DNA of 64,000 nt, from positions 18,275,521 to 18,339,520 of the forward strand of contig NC_019880.2 in assembly GCF_002234675.1 (NCBI RefSeq), read 5' to 3'. Below are positions 45,293 through 58,036 of the stretch, in pieces (position 1 is the stretch's first letter; every line of letters begins with the position of its first letter). The notes under the pieces are model-generated. The model ran no database searches. It was given only the letters and a program-made list of their open reading frames with translations, and was not told where the DNA came from. Position numbers and translations under genes: made by a program. Origin of the DNA: Oryzias latipes. Taxonomy: Eukaryota; Chordata; Actinopteri; Beloniformes; Adrianichthyidae.

Positions 45293-47853
45293 GTTATGGT
45301 GGAATTGGACCATCCCCCTAAATATCATCATGTGGCCCACACTTCAGGCTGAAAGTTTGATGAAATTCTAAAATTCATCTGAAAGCAATAGAAAAAATAT
45401 TGTTTTTGTTGTTGCTGGAGAGAAGCTCAGCACAGAAGTATGGAGATGGACCGGTGGGCATCCATATACATCATAGTTCTGACCTCCATCCTTCAAAGTG
45501 ACAACATTTGCCCTTACAGAGCAAAGTTTATCAGACATCCTTACAATTTGGGAACAGAGAAGACGGAAAAGCCTGCCAGCAGTTCTGAACTCAGGCTCAA
45601 CCTTTCCATGAATGAACATCTGTTAAGATGGCAATGTGTCTCTTCAAATTGTCTACTCAATTTGAACTACATAAACTGGTTACCTGACTTGATCTGTAGA
45701 TTTCTGGCGTCCATAGCGAACCCCATTGAATGTGATGCTGTGCAAAAAACAATAGAATGTATTGACAAGAAGAATCATTAAATTAGTCTTTTTTTGTACT
45801 TTCTGTTACTAAGTTGAAAATAATGCTACAAAGGGACATCAGCACAAGTCTAACGATCAAATAGAAGGCAGTTCAAATATAAAAATGCAAAAATACAAAA
45901 CTTTTTGAGAGTATAAGATGGAAGCTTAAGCTGCTTTGAACACAAGTGTAAATAAAGGATGTTCTCACACTCTGCACTTCAGGAGTGCACAATGGGTCCA
46001 ATAAAAAAATACAATCAACAATAAAGAAGCTGCAGGATGACAAAATTACAAAGGCACACTGCTGTACTGTAGGTGAAGAAATTAGAGTCAGGATTGATTA
46101 TATAAGTAGTTTTAAAGCTGAATAATCATGATTGTCATTTTACAAGACAGATAATTTCATATTTAATGATTTATGAATAATACAGTCTGAATGTTTATGA
46201 AGTAAACATGTTTTCTTTTTTTCATATCCATAAATAATCATTTGTAGTCATTAAGTTTGTACATAAAACTCATTTATCTTAGTTACGGTTTTTCCACTCA
46301 GGCTTGCTTTCAGTTTATAAAGTCAACAGGCCTAAATTCACTTTAATGCAACTGAACAAAAAATCCAACAAACTTTTTGCAAAAGGCTGCCAAATCTACC
46401 TCTTTCTCTTTTGGTAAACTCAACATACAATGCAATCTGTTGTCTGAAATGAAGAAAAAAGAAAAAAAAGACGTTAAAATGCTTTGTTACCAACAGAATC
46501 TATGGAAACAGTCAAAGGCTCTGTTAAGATGGAAAACAGAAAAGGACAGAGAGCCTTAATAATAATGATTGAATCACAATTAATCATAATTTTGATGTTT
46601 TAGGCTATATACCTGTCTGTGATGCAAAATGTTTATAATTCATGTGTTATAAAGGTTAAAAATCCACTTTAACGTGTTTCTGAATTTATAACAGCTTCTC
46701 TTGTTTGACATGTCACGCCCAATTTAGGTTGGGACAGATTTTTCTGAAGAATGTTCAAAGACTGTCATGTCAAGGAATTTTAGGGTAACAAGCCAAGCAG
46801 ACCACTGGGATTGTTAAAACAGCATAAACATCAGGGTTTTGTGTCTGGAAGGTTTTTGGGTGAAGTTTTTAGTGCTCCTTAAAAGCCTCTCCACAACAAC
46901 GAGGTTTTTGACTAAAAGCTTTAGGCCTGCTCATAAAGGTTTGCTTATATCATACAGCAGTGGATGCAGTTTATTTTCCCCATACAGAAAAAAAAACGTT
47001 CTTAAGGTTTTGTATTTTGAACAACTTCTTTCAGAAAACTAAAATAAAGCTCAGTTTTACATTAAACTAACAAAAGTACATTCTGGGTTGGAAAAAAAGT
47101 GCCATATTTCCCTAAGACAAAATGTATAAAATTGTTATTGTTTATAAAGAGCTAAAATGGCTGAAAGTAGAATTTCAGTGTTGAAGTTTTTCTTAATGAA
47201 GGTGTGAAAATGTTGATATCTGTCTGAGAAACGTTTATAAAAGATGTAGTGAGGGGTTCTACAGCCTTAAAACATCCATAAAAATGATTAAGATGATTAC
47301 GTTGCAGATTTCCCCTATTGTTGGATTTTTAGAATGTAACTCCCACAATAAACTAGGGACCACTGTACATCAAAAAAGAAAAAAAGAACCCAGAGATCTG
47401 TTCAGGTTGGAGTGCTGCTCCACAGAAAACAGCAGCTTTTATGTAAACCTATCGAGTTACTGATACGGGAAGCAGTTTTACGCAGATCAAGGCTAAAGTC
47501 TATGTCACATGTTCACAAATCTGTCTAATGTTTGCGTTTCTATGCAATCCAGGTGATGTCTCAGTAACCAGAAAGCCATTTTGAAGATAGCCACCATGTC
47601 ATACCCTGGCAAATTAGGGATGGCATAAAATGGACAGGGAGAAAAAAGTAATAGGGTTGAGGGATTGATTTGTTTTTATTACAACTAGTTCAAACCAAGC
47701 CCAAAACAAATGCTGATCTCTATGAACACAAATAGATAACTCTAAAACACAATGACATGCATTCTTCGGATAAAAACACTTTTTCTTATTACAGTCTTTT
47801 TGGAGTATAAGTTGTAGTTTTCAAGCATAATTTGGCTGGGGGTTGACTTATAC
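45293..47853. other. Non-coding, no gene recognised
   Basis: About 2.5 kb, A+T-rich. The open frame 45440-45781 has no recognisable domain and its mirror strand is equally open, so I do not call it. Confidence 0.45.
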
Positions 47854-48068
47854 CCCTTGTGCTTTCCAAGGCACTTTAACATTGGGAGTTGGGTCATCTA
47901 GACCCACTAGACAGTGCGCTGAACCTTTTCTCTTCAATGATTTGTGATCTTCACTGGTGTCCATGGATTGCATGAAATCCTCTTCACCTTTATCCACCTT
48001 TGTCAAGGTAGGGATAACATGTCAAGTCAAAGGTGGGGTCATCTGGACTCCATAAGATAGCACAACGG
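47854..48068 (-). mobile_element. piggyBac-like MITE, copy 3
   Basis: Same orientation as the copy at 31370. Left 'cccttgtgctttccaaggca', right 'gatagcacaacgg'. The flanking TTAA has decayed and the interior has several small insertions, making this the most diverged copy. Confidence 0.72.
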
Positions 48069-50363
48069 ATATTCAGGTGCCACTTATATGTGATTTTTCA
48101 AAATATACAGCAATAACCACTATTGGGCACTGTGGGTGTGTCTGCCAGTATTTGCTACAGACAGCAACGCTGAAGAAGAAGTGCCACTCAGTCCTATGCT
48201 GGGCTTGCTGGATTTGTTCCAAAGCGGACGACAAAGAGGACAAAGAATTCAATGGGTTTAGTCATTTAAAGTGATATAAAGAGTTTAGTTGACTTGTTAG
48301 CATTTCCCTAATGCTATATGGTTATTGGAATAATTGTTCATGTACTAATTTACTAGATTCCTTCCGTGTTTCATAAAACTACTTAAGCATCAATATGTTA
48401 TGGCAGTAAAGTGTGGAGATATTCAGGCTATTCATATTGTTTCTTATTATTGTTTCTTATTTCTTATTGGATTCTTATTTTGTTTCCACATTTTGTTAAA
48501 TAAACTTCTCCCAAAAGTCCAGTACCACTTAAAATCCAAAAACCCTCTTTCAAGATATGAGACTATAAGTAGATTGTGTCAGTTAATTAGAAAAAGCCAA
48601 AACTTCTCAAATAACACTATATGTTGCCAACACATCTGAATTATAGCTTGGTTTTGGCCATCAGGGATCTATCCAAACTTAAATTTCTGTCAATCATTTC
48701 TTTTTGTAAAACACAGCCCAGGGCTTTCTCTCAAATTGTCTGTTTTCTTATGAGATTTGCCTCATATTATGTGTCAGATGAATCCTGAAATGCTTTCCCT
48801 TTATATTTTACAGATCTTATTGTTGATGCATTGGTTAACCAATGGGATATCATGGCACTGATATATATACATGTACATGGAACCGAATTGTTAAAAAATA
48901 AGTAAAGCAGGAAACTGGTGTCAGGGGTATGATTAAGATTTATTTCCTTTTGAAAATATACCCATAAATTTGTCATATGAAAACAACTATACAACCTTAA
49001 ACAATTTATCACAACAGGATCACACAAATTTACCCCCATTTCCCTGCATTATAAAGAATTGCCCTTAATAAGTGTACTGCTTTTTCTAAACATTTAAAAA
49101 CAATGTCAATTCAAAACAAACCAAAAAATAACAATACAGGAAACCACTACAACTTTCAAAACAACCACCAATTAAATACCTAGAACACCCCCCAGGAAGA
49201 ATCTGGACACACTGACGTTAAGTGGTGCGATCAAAGGGAAATGAGAGAGGAGGGGGAAACACATAAATCTGAGGAGCTCTACTTGATCGTGCCCAAAGAA
49301 GACGTCGGCCAGTAAATCTAAGCCATTGTGTCTAGCCACAATCTTTTTTATATCATATCGAGGGATTTGTCTGGCAGTAAAATCTAGCCGTGATTTATTG
49401 TCTTATAAGATGGGTTTAACTTGCTCCGTCTGTGGCTGGAAGCCGTTTTCAGAATAAAAAATTGTGGCCACTGTTGTTTGTCAGAGAAAAATCAACAGAA
49501 GAACAAAAAAAAAAAGTGTTGTTTTGCCTAAAACGGAATAAAGTTCCAGGTTTGCATCCCCTTAAATTTATTAAAAATAAAAAAAAAATCCCCCAACCCC
49601 CACCCCCTAATGTAGAAGTCATTCCTGGGGGACAACACCCTACATTTAAGGTTATGCAGCATTTCATTAGAATGGAGCAAGTATGATTTTGCATACAAAC
49701 ATAGATAATTCTCAGTTTTCATCAAATGTTGTTACAATACTCCAAAAAAATAAAGTTTGAACAATCTTGGAAAAAAAAAATGCTTAGGACCCCAACCGTT
49801 TGTTTTGACTGTCCCATCCCACGAGAAAGGCAATGCGTGCACATGCACAACGAGACACACAAATGCACAGTGGTGCACGCTCACACACTCCCACGGACAC
49901 ACACCTTTCACACTGCAGCTATGACGGGTGTGACACAATTAAGTGCGGACATGTTGCAGTGACGACTGCTGCACTGCCACTCAAGATGCCCCCTGTCACT
50001 TCCAGTGGCTCCCTCCTTCACCTTGATGTCATGGTAAGGTTGAAGATATCATTAGTCATCACATCACCACTGAACCTCATGCCAAGTGCAACACCATATC
50101 ACTCCCATATTGATATGTTGAATATAGTATGATACTCAGTGTACTGTATGAGAACATTATTTCATATCAACACGTCCACGGTTTCATATATCACTTTTAT
50201 AGTCACATGTCCACTTTATCACTAGATCACCGTCATATTGACACCCACTATAATAAAACATCACTTTCGTTTTTCACAAATCCACTTTGTCGTGAAAGAA
50301 AAATACTTGTTTTTTTCAGCCGATACATCTGCACCGTGATGTGTGCATCGGCCTGCTCCCATT
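48069..50363. other. Probable 3' flank and 3' UTR side of the LINGO gene
   Basis: Downstream of the minus-strand LINGO stop codon. The first canonical poly(A) signal on the minus strand (AATAAA) is at 49572-49567, with another at 49399-49394, giving a 3' UTR of roughly 0.8-1 kb if used. No other gene is seen. Confidence 0.4.
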
Positions 50364-52235
50364 TTAAATCATTTTCATGTTGACTCGCCGTGGGCCGCTC
50401 GTCTCGGCCACATCTGCAGCTGCCCCATTGGATTTACGGGGTACATACTCGATGTCAAAGTTGTTCCTGTGGCGTCCTTTCCCGCGGCTCCAGGCAAAGA
50501 GCAACAGGAAGCAGAAGACAACCACGCCTAAGAAGGACAGGCAACCCATAGCTGTTGATATGATGATAGTCTTTATGTCTATGGGGACTGTCATGTTGTA
50601 CAGTACTGTTCCATTTCCCCACGTGCTGTTGGAGTCTGCCAGATAGTTTGAGCTCCGGTTGTTATAGTGAAACCTGTCCATCAGGCCCATACTCTTCACA
50701 TTTAAGGAAGCAGACAGGCTGGCGTTGCCAGCAGGGTTGCTGGCGATACACAAATACTGTCCAGTGTCATGAAGCTCTGCTGCCTTGATCTCCAGAGTGC
50801 CGTCTGGCTGGACTTCTACCCTGCCAATGCTTTTTGTCGAGATGTAACGTCTGTGGGGTGTAATCCAAACCACAGAGGGTCGAGGTGCACCCTCTGCAGT
50901 GCAGCTCAGACGAGCCGGCTGACCCTCGTCAGCCACCATCAGCTGTGTCATGTTGGACCTAATCCGTGGCTTGGTGCAGGTCATGTACCTGGAGACTAAA
51001 GGTTCCTTAAGTTCGCGGAGAATTTTCCCCATTAGATGCTTGGGTGCGCTGCACTCAGGCTGCATATCCAGAATCTGCAGAGAAGGAGGCTTGTGGCTAC
51101 TGAGCAGCCAAAGCAATCTACAGTCGCACACTAATGGGTTTCCACCCAAACAAAGCCTCTGCAAGGTGTCTGGTGAGGCAAACACTGCCCTCTCTAGAGA
51201 GTCTAGGCGGTTTTGTGATACATCCAGTAGTTGCAGAGATTTAAGGCCCACAAAAGCAAAGGGCTCTATTGAAACCAGCTGAGCTCCCTGGAGGCGGAGC
51301 TCCATTAGGTATGGAAGCTGGCCCAGTACTCCTTGGTGAATATGCTGGATGCGGCAGTGGGACAGATTAAGGTGTGTGAGGTAGGGCAGATTGGACAGTG
51401 CAGCACCGGGGAAGGCAGACAGGTTAGTGTTGGTTATGAACAATGATGTGAGATTGAGGCCATGCAGTGAGCGGGGTGGCAGTGAGTCCAGCCATATCCA
51501 GTAATCGATTTCCAGATGGCGAAGGCGAGGTAACCTTTTAAAAGAGAAAGGCTTGAGCAAACTAATGCTTAGGTAGCGCATGCGTAGTTCGACAAGATTA
51601 TGAAGGTGTGCCAAAGCATCAGTGGGGACAACGGTGAGATTGGAGCGCTCCAGAGTCAAACTCTGAAGTCCAAGTAATCCTGTGAAGGCGCGCTGAGAGA
51701 TAAAAACCAATTCATTATCACCAACCTCCAGAGATGTCAGCCTGCGGAGATCTTGGAAAGCATGATCCAGAAGAACCACAAGTCGATTGTGGCTGAGGTC
51801 AAGATAGGTGAGGTTGGTCAGCCCAGACAGCACGCCAGGAGGAACCATCTGAAGCACGTTACTGCGGAAACTAAGGGAGCGTAGAGCAAGTTGAAAACGA
51901 AATGAGCCAGGTTCGACTGCGCTGATGAGGTTGTCGCTTAAATCCAGGTCCTCCAACTGGAGGAATGAAGAGAAGTTGTCTGGCGTGATTATGCGCAGCT
52001 TGTTCTTGCTGAGGTCCAGCATTCGTGTCTCGATGGGTATGCCTTCAGGGATGCTGGGCAGGCGTTTGCGGTGGCAACTGACCGACTTGGTCTGGGGAGA
52101 ACACTCACACCGAGCTGGGCAGCTCAGGGCCGAGTTCACCAGAAGGAGAAGTAGCAAAGCCCCACCCAGGAAGAGGTGGCGGTGGTGCGGGGTCGGATGT
52201 CTCATGTCTCTTTTACCCACGTTGCCCTCTGTCAT
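50364..52235 (-). CDS. lingo2: LINGO2-like leucine-rich repeat/Ig receptor, single coding exon
   Basis: The protein has 623 residues. It has a signal peptide (about 20-38, leucine-rich) and a cysteine-rich LRR N-cap (CPARCECSPQ from residue 39). About a dozen leucine-rich repeats follow, to roughly residue 360, then an LRR C-cap with CDCRLLW and a C2-type Ig domain (about 425-515, LSCTAEG to YLCIASNPAGN). A glycosylated stalk, one membrane helix (about 556-582) and a 41-residue tail with the LINGO hallmark EYVPRK and the end NMKMI complete it. LINGO proteins are neuronal surface receptors; LINGO1 is a co-receptor for Nogo receptor signalling. Blocks such as SVSCHRKRL, IPIETRMLDLSKN and HLEIDYW point to the LINGO2 branch from memory. 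Coding is uninterrupted in one exon, as is usual for this family. Met1 is used here; Met11 (52205) is an alternative with an equally good context. Oddity: the usual Phe in 'RRFNMKMI' is Val. Confidence 0.93.
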   Translation of the reverse strand: MTEGNVGKRDMRHPTPHHRHLFLGGALLLLLLVNSALSCPARCECSPQTKSVSCHRKRLPSIPEGIPIETRMLDLSKNKLRIITPDNFSSFLQLEDLDLSDNLISAVEPGSFRFQLALRSLSFRSNVLQMVPPGVLSGLTNLTYLDLSHNRLVVLLDHAFQDLRRLTSLEVGDNELVFISQRAFTGLLGLQSLTLERSNLTVVPTDALAHLHNLVELRMRYLSISLLKPFSFKRLPRLRHLEIDYWIWLDSLPPRSLHGLNLTSLFITNTNLSAFPGAALSNLPYLTHLNLSHCRIQHIHQGVLGQLPYLMELRLQGAQLVSIEPFAFVGLKSLQLLDVSQNRLDSLERAVFASPDTLQRLCLGGNPLVCDCRLLWLLSSHKPPSLQILDMQPECSAPKHLMGKILRELKEPLVSRYMTCTKPRIRSNMTQLMVADEGQPARLSCTAEGAPRPSVVWITPHRRYISTKSIGRVEVQPDGTLEIKAAELHDTGQYLCIASNPAGNASLSASLNVKSMGLMDRFHYNNRSSNYLADSNSTWGNGTVLYNMTVPIDIKTIIISTAMGCLSFLGVVVFCFLLLFAWSRGKGRHRNNFDIEYVPRKSNGAAADVAETSGPRRVNMKMI

Positions 52236-52278
52236 GGCACAACTTCTCTCCTATATGCCGCACCATTACGAACAAGCC
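52236..52278 (-). other. 5' UTR part of the LINGO coding exon and its splice acceptor
   Basis: Reading the minus strand toward the ATG, a T-rich stretch ending 'catgttttgtgtcttgtag' gives a strong 3' splice site, with the exon starting at 52278, 43 bases before the first ATG. The gene should therefore have one or more 5' non-coding exons at higher coordinates, possibly outside the window. Confidence 0.6.
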
Positions 52279-54874
52279 CTACAAGACACAAAACATGAAC
52301 AAGAAATTAGTTCAGCCTTTTAGTTAGGTTGTCTGCACCTCCCCCTTAACCTTGGTACATTCTGAACCTCTTACACTTTGTGTCAACTTAAACTGCCAAG
52401 TCTTTTCTTCTATTTTAATGAGCTGTAGCTTTTCCTAGCAAAGTGGATGTAATGGAATTTAAGTCGCAGCAAGGTGACACAAAGCAAGAAATAGAAATAT
52501 CAGCTGCAGAAAAATGTGGTCGTTCATCACAGCATTGGAACAAAAGGTTGCAGGCTAAGTGGGGATGTTTTACGAGGATGGAGGATGTTTCAGGCTGATG
52601 GCGAGAAATGACCCTCGGGATATTGCTGTGAGGCGAAATGCCCGAGTGGATTTGTCGGTGCAGAGAGTGTGTGACAGTTCTGCATCACGGATAAATAAGG
52701 GTGCGTGTTTGTGTGTTGCCAAGGGGGTGTGGTAGGGACTGGGAAAAAAAGTGTTACAAGTAAAACCCAAACTAAATAGGAAATGATGCGACAGCTTGAG
52801 CTCCCTGCCATAATTGAGCCCACAGAGTTTACGGCATGTTTGCCAACAGACATAACCCCTTCAAGATATATTGAATCAAACATATATCAACAAGTAATTA
52901 ACATAATGACTCATCTCATTCAGTCACTAATGTATCTCAGCATATTCTAAGTATACATTTTCATCTATTTATATTTTTTCTGATATAACAAAAAAAAAGA
53001 CCTTTTGCTTCAGCCTTGCATTTTCTCAATATTTTGTTTTGATCGGTCCAATAATTACATTATATTAAGAAATGATTCACTTTATGTGTGAACATAAGGG
53101 TATTAATGTCTACAATCTGTACATACTTAGCAGTTGTTTTCTCCATAATTTCTTGTGGATTCTCCTCGTTTACACTGAGGCAGAACTTTAGCTCTCAGCC
53201 AGTGAACAGGGGGTTTATTGAGGAGAAGAAGCAATAACTGCAGGGTAATGAGACAGCTGTGGAGTTTAATTGTAAAACCTTATGGTCTCACAGAGCTGAG
53301 CATCTCCACCACAGAGAAAGACACAGCCCTTAACACGAAAACACCTTCCAGCAGCTACAGGTTGTTGAATTGACAGATTGGATGTGTAGACGGAGAGCCG
53401 CACCATAATTGCCTCATTACCCGAAAAATCTGCATTCTGCTCATGGCTACCTTTGCCGATTAGGAGTGCAAAGCAGAAGACACATGTGGGATCAGTGGAA
53501 ATGTTAATGCGCTACGGAAAAGAAAAATGCCAGATATTGAGAAAGGCACCTTTACAAAGCTTTGCCACCGCACAGAGCTCAAAAAAGCAAAACCTTGCAG
53601 ATGACGAGCACGCAGATGCGCACATCTGGCTTTGATAGCAAAAGTGAGTGACATTCAGAAACTAAGCTGAGATGAGGCGGAAGGAGCAGCGTGCGCTCAC
53701 GCTTTCTCATTCCCACAGCACTTACCCATCTACCCGGCTCATCAGCTGCAGCGCATGCACCTCCACATCGCTCCTTGTCTCCGTCTAGTCTTTCTAACGC
53801 TCTTTTATCTTGCAGTCTTTCCGTGCGAACATCTTCCCCCTAACTCCTTCTCCCTCCACGATCCTCTTGCCTGGCCAGGCGAAAGATCCAGTCCGTTCAT
53901 CAGTCCCTGCAGACTGGGGTTTTTTTTATCGATCGCAGCGCAGACACATCAGATGCCAGCAATGTAGCCTTTAACAAAGAGCAGGCCGTTGCCACAGCAA
54001 CTACAAACCCTGACTCCCATCCGCTCTGTTTAGTGTGCCAATCAAATCAATGGCAAAAAAAAAAAAAAGGAACAGAGGAAGAAAAATAACTAATTTGTAT
54101 TTTCAAGTTTTCGTGGTTGCCTTTTATTTTATTCGGCGAATTTCACCCCATTGATAAGGAGCACCTACTTTTAGGTGCCGTCAAGCAGAGATAGCCATGC
54201 TATTTGTTGACCTGTCTCGTCACCCATCCGTCCCATTCTCTGGTAACTATTTCTGTCTCTCTACCTTATTATCCATCCACTTTGCCACTTCTGTCTTTGG
54301 GTATTTATCAGTCTGCCTTCACCTGTCAGCCCCTCTTCCTCGCTGCCTCTCTGTTCAATAATTACACTCCAGTTGTCTGCTGCTGCAGTGGACAGCAGGA
54401 CTGGCGATGTGTTAGAGAGTTGTGTCTCAGCCAGGAAGCCACGCCGAGGCAGTTTACATCATCGTAAAACCACTATCACCACCTTGTGTGTCATTCAAGC
54501 TCATTTTAGATAAAGCCTTTTGGCAGTTTCTCAGCTTTCTCTGTAATAATAAGAGAACAGGACTTCAGAAAAACAGAGGCTTTCTGATTATGCTGAACAA
54601 CAATATTTATTTAACAAGCTTTCAAACCAGTTTTTTCCCCACTTTTAAAATCAGAAGACAACACGAAGAAGGGCAAAAAAGAAATCATCTTACCAATTGG
54701 AGGACTAAACTTGCTTCTAATTTTACCAACAGCTAATTCTTCCTGACGGCTTACTTTAGATAAACACTTATAATTTACATATTTAGGAATTAGCACCAAA
54801 TAATCGTAATAAAAAACAAAGAGAAATTAACGTAAATTTACAAGCAGTAATGCAGTTGGAACATAGACTTTGGT
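52279..54874. other. Presumed LINGO intron, no coding exon seen
   Basis: Non-repetitive sequence with no credible protein exon. 53130-53480 is balanced in composition and free of known repeats and is a candidate regulatory stretch. There is a poly-A run at 54055-54068. Confidence 0.4.
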
Positions 54875-55510
54875 TATGTCTGAATTCCTTCCCTACTCAC
54901 TACATAGTGCACTATATATAGTGTTTTGATGAGCCCAGAGAGTGGGCCTGCACTATATATAGTGCACTATATATAGTGTTTTGATGAGCCCACAGAGTGG
55001 GCCTGCACTATATATAGTGCACTATATATAGTGTTTTGATGAGCCCACAGAGTGGGCCTGCACTATATGTAGTGCACTATGTAGTGTGTTCGCCATTTAT
55101 TCGTGCTGTCCGAATCTACAATTTCAAAATTGAGTGCTCTAGAAATTTCCCTGAAGTATCAGAGAAAAACCAGTGTGTGTCGATTCTCACTACATTGGCG
55201 AATACAGACCACAATGCATTGTGTTTGAACAATTTTTGCAAAGAAAATGTATTTTTTTTTTACTAAACATCAACCTTTTCACCTTCATAAGACACTGGAT
55301 TCATAAATGTTTGTTGAAAAACGGTCATATCAGTGAGATTTTCAGTTAGTGAAATTGATGACATCATGCTTGCATTTAAAAAAAAAAAAAAAAAAGAAGT
55401 AGTGGGCATCCAAATTGCTTTTAAAATCCAGGGCACTTCATAGTTTTTTTAGTAGCACTATATAGTTTTTTTAGTAGTTAAGGAGTAGGGTGGGAATTCT
55501 GATACAGCCT
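54875..55510. mobile_element. Inverted-repeat element with an internal 55-bp minisatellite
   Basis: The left end 'ctgaattccttccctactca' pairs imperfectly with the right end ('gagtagggtgggaattctga', about 55481-55500). Inside, a 55-bp unit starting 'actatatatagtg' repeats at 54911, 54966 and 55021, with a fourth partial start at 55076. The units are nearly identical, so the array is recent. The unit contains its own palindrome, 'cactatatatagtg'. There is no coding capacity. Confidence 0.7.
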
Positions 55511-57605
55511 ATATGTTCTCAAACAAACATCTTAGCGAGTTTAGCTAACAGGCTAACAGATTTGCATATTTAAAACCAATCTGGAGAAACTAAACGTTAC
55601 AAATCCCTTAAATGACCACCTAAAGTCTGGCTTTAGAACTCCTATATTAAAAGTTTACACAAAAAATAGGTATATATATATATGTATATGTACATAAATA
55701 TAGATATATATATTTATTGCTCCAGTCAAAATGGCCGTGTCACTTGAAGGAAGCTTCAGCAGGTTTCTTTTTTTTTATATGTCGCTCTAACAAAAAACGT
55801 TTTCTGAAAAATGGACAGCAAGTTCAACTTAATGGATTTTTAGTGCTAGGCCTTTAAGAAACTTGACCTTATATTTATAAATTAGTGATGTGAATTTAGA
55901 AATGCTAGTCACATGGGCAACATGATTAGTCTGCTAGCTTATATCCTAGAGAAAAATATTTTGGAGCTCTTTCTTTCGGAGAAAGGTGTGCAACCTTTAA
56001 TTTTGTACAAAATGTATTTAAAAAACTCAAGAAAATGTTTCAATCAAAGTTCTTTGAAACCGACTGACTCCGATGAAAACTGAGTTTTGAATATGTTCTT
56101 GTAGCATCTTTGTCATGATGGACATATTAAAAAAATTAAGATTAAAATTGCATTTCTGCATATTTCTCTACTCAAACCTTTAAAACAGAGTGGTTAAACG
56201 TTGAAAAAAAAATCCTCAATGATAGAAATAGCTGAGATTAAACTTTTATTGGGCTATCATCTTGAAATCATTAAGAGACCTTTTCTAATTTCAGTTTGAC
56301 TCTGCACTAAAAGTGGCCACTTTAGAGCTGTGGTGCCCACAGCCGTACCCCGGTTTGACTCCTGTGGAGCATTTTCATGTCTGTAGAGACGGCTCTTCAC
56401 TCTATCTGAGAGCTTAAATGTCCTTCAGAAACACTTACACGGAAAATATTCAAAAGCTCATAGAATCCAAGTATAGGTTTCTCAAAAAACTCATCAGCTT
56501 GAGAGTTTTAAATTTGGTTCGGAATTAGCTTAAACCACTGCAAAAACAGTAAAAAGTATCTGGAGGGTAGAGTGAGAGTCCATGAGAAAAAAAAATACAA
56601 CACAAAACACAGATAAGCAAGGGATGAGGAGGATGTGGATGGTAAAATGACGAAAGCAGCACTGAGAAGATTAGATAAAGCCCCCTCTTTCCATAATCTG
56701 ACAGTGATTTCTAAAATGTTTTTAACAGAGTCAAGCTTAAAAAACTGATTAAAGCTCTTCTCGGTAATGCTTCAGCAATTATCTGTGATTTAAATCTGCG
56801 AAGATTACCATTAAAACTTTTCATTTTCACACTACAAACCAAATTTATGGTCATTGTTAGACACAAAGTGAATACTGGAGGCTGAGAAAAGCTTGATTGG
56901 ACCGTGTCACTAGATTTTTAAAGCCGCTGTAAAATTGAGTTACATTATCGACGACCAAGAAAGCAACTTCAAATTGGTAATAAACGTCATTGACAGAAAG
57001 CATGCAGGACACCTAGTTTTTTGCTCTAATGTGGAAAGTAAATCAAGCATTTTTTTTTGCTCCATAACAAGTTTATGTAGTAATGGACGGATAGGTGTGC
57101 AACAATTAAATTCATATGATTGTGGTGCAGAGCAATTTCTCCATAAATCTATTTGCTTCCTGTCAGACTTCAATATGAGCTCTGGATTCATTTATAGAAC
57201 AGTAATTGTTTTGCATCTCACTACTCCGAGAATGGCTTTATTGCATACTTTACATGTGTTTTTTCTGTTATACAGGGGAGATATAAAGGTTGTATAGGCT
57301 TGCATTTGTCACTTAAAATCACTGGAAGCATCAGGCAGAGCACATTTTTTTATTTGTCTCCTTGTTTCCTCTGTTGCTCTGCTTTTGTTTTTTACATATT
57401 TTAATAATGCTGTTATTTCATATCCCAGAGTTCTTGTGCTCAGATTATTCTGAAATGGTAAACACAAAACACATTGCATGAAAATCTGTCTAAAAGCAGT
57501 GCAAGAATATACAAACGTGCACGTTAATAAAGCAACCATTTTTTCATTTAGTTCTAAACTCTGTTAGTACAACAAATATGAAACACTATTTGAATTGTTA
57601 TATAC
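55511..57605. other. Non-coding, presumed LINGO intron or intergenic
   Basis: No gene is seen. 56040-56310 resembles repeat family C weakly ('ttgcatttctgcatatttctc'). A (TA)n-rich stretch lies at 55668-55712. Confidence 0.4.
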
Positions 57606-58036
57606 TGTTTAAAGACCAACTCAAATCAAAATTGCTTTTTTTTAATTTTATTTACATGTTCTTGTGACATTTTTCTGATAATGGAGGACATACATAGAGA
57701 AAATTCAGCTTAAAATTGCAATTTTGAGTATTTCTTTGTTTAAATGGCTGTCAATCAGGGGCAGATGAAAGCGATTGTATTTGTGACATAGAAAATATGC
57801 TGGGCTGCTCTCAGAAATGTGAAAGGGAAGGGCAGGCAGGGTTGCTCTGCGCCAACAGTCCTGCCCCCATTTCAGAGGCGAATTTTTAAGGAACTACTGC
57901 TGCTCTGCAGAAACTAGGACCTAAAAACGAAATGATTTTTTTTTTTTTGGTTTTAGCAAAAAATAGCATAATCATAATTAAAACATCACTAAGAACACTT
58001 TTAAAATCGATCAAAAGATGATCGAGAGGGACTTTA
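57606..58036 (+). repeat. Repeat family C, fullest copy
   Basis: Runs from 'aaagaccaactcaaatcaaa' to 'gagagggactttagg'. It is the longest uninterrupted copy in the window and was used to recognise the others. The interior block 'gccaacagtcctgccccc' is G+C-rich. The two ends are partly complementary (aaagacc / ggacttta), which suggests a small DNA element. Confidence 0.6.

Noticed and set aside
44759..45352. 197-codon open frame across the lone LTR
   Set aside because: Covers LTR sequence with TGTCATGG...CATGACA termini; low-complexity Ser/Leu/Pro product is not a protein family.
45440..45781. 113-codon plus-strand open frame
   Set aside because: The opposite strand is open over the same bases and neither translation resembles a protein family.
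50769..51282. Plus-strand open frames across the LINGO gene
   Set aside because: Shadows of the minus-strand LINGO coding sequence, which has clear domain structure.
54911..55088. CRISPR-like array
   Set aside because: The 55-bp units are contiguous tandem copies without unique spacers, in a vertebrate repeat.
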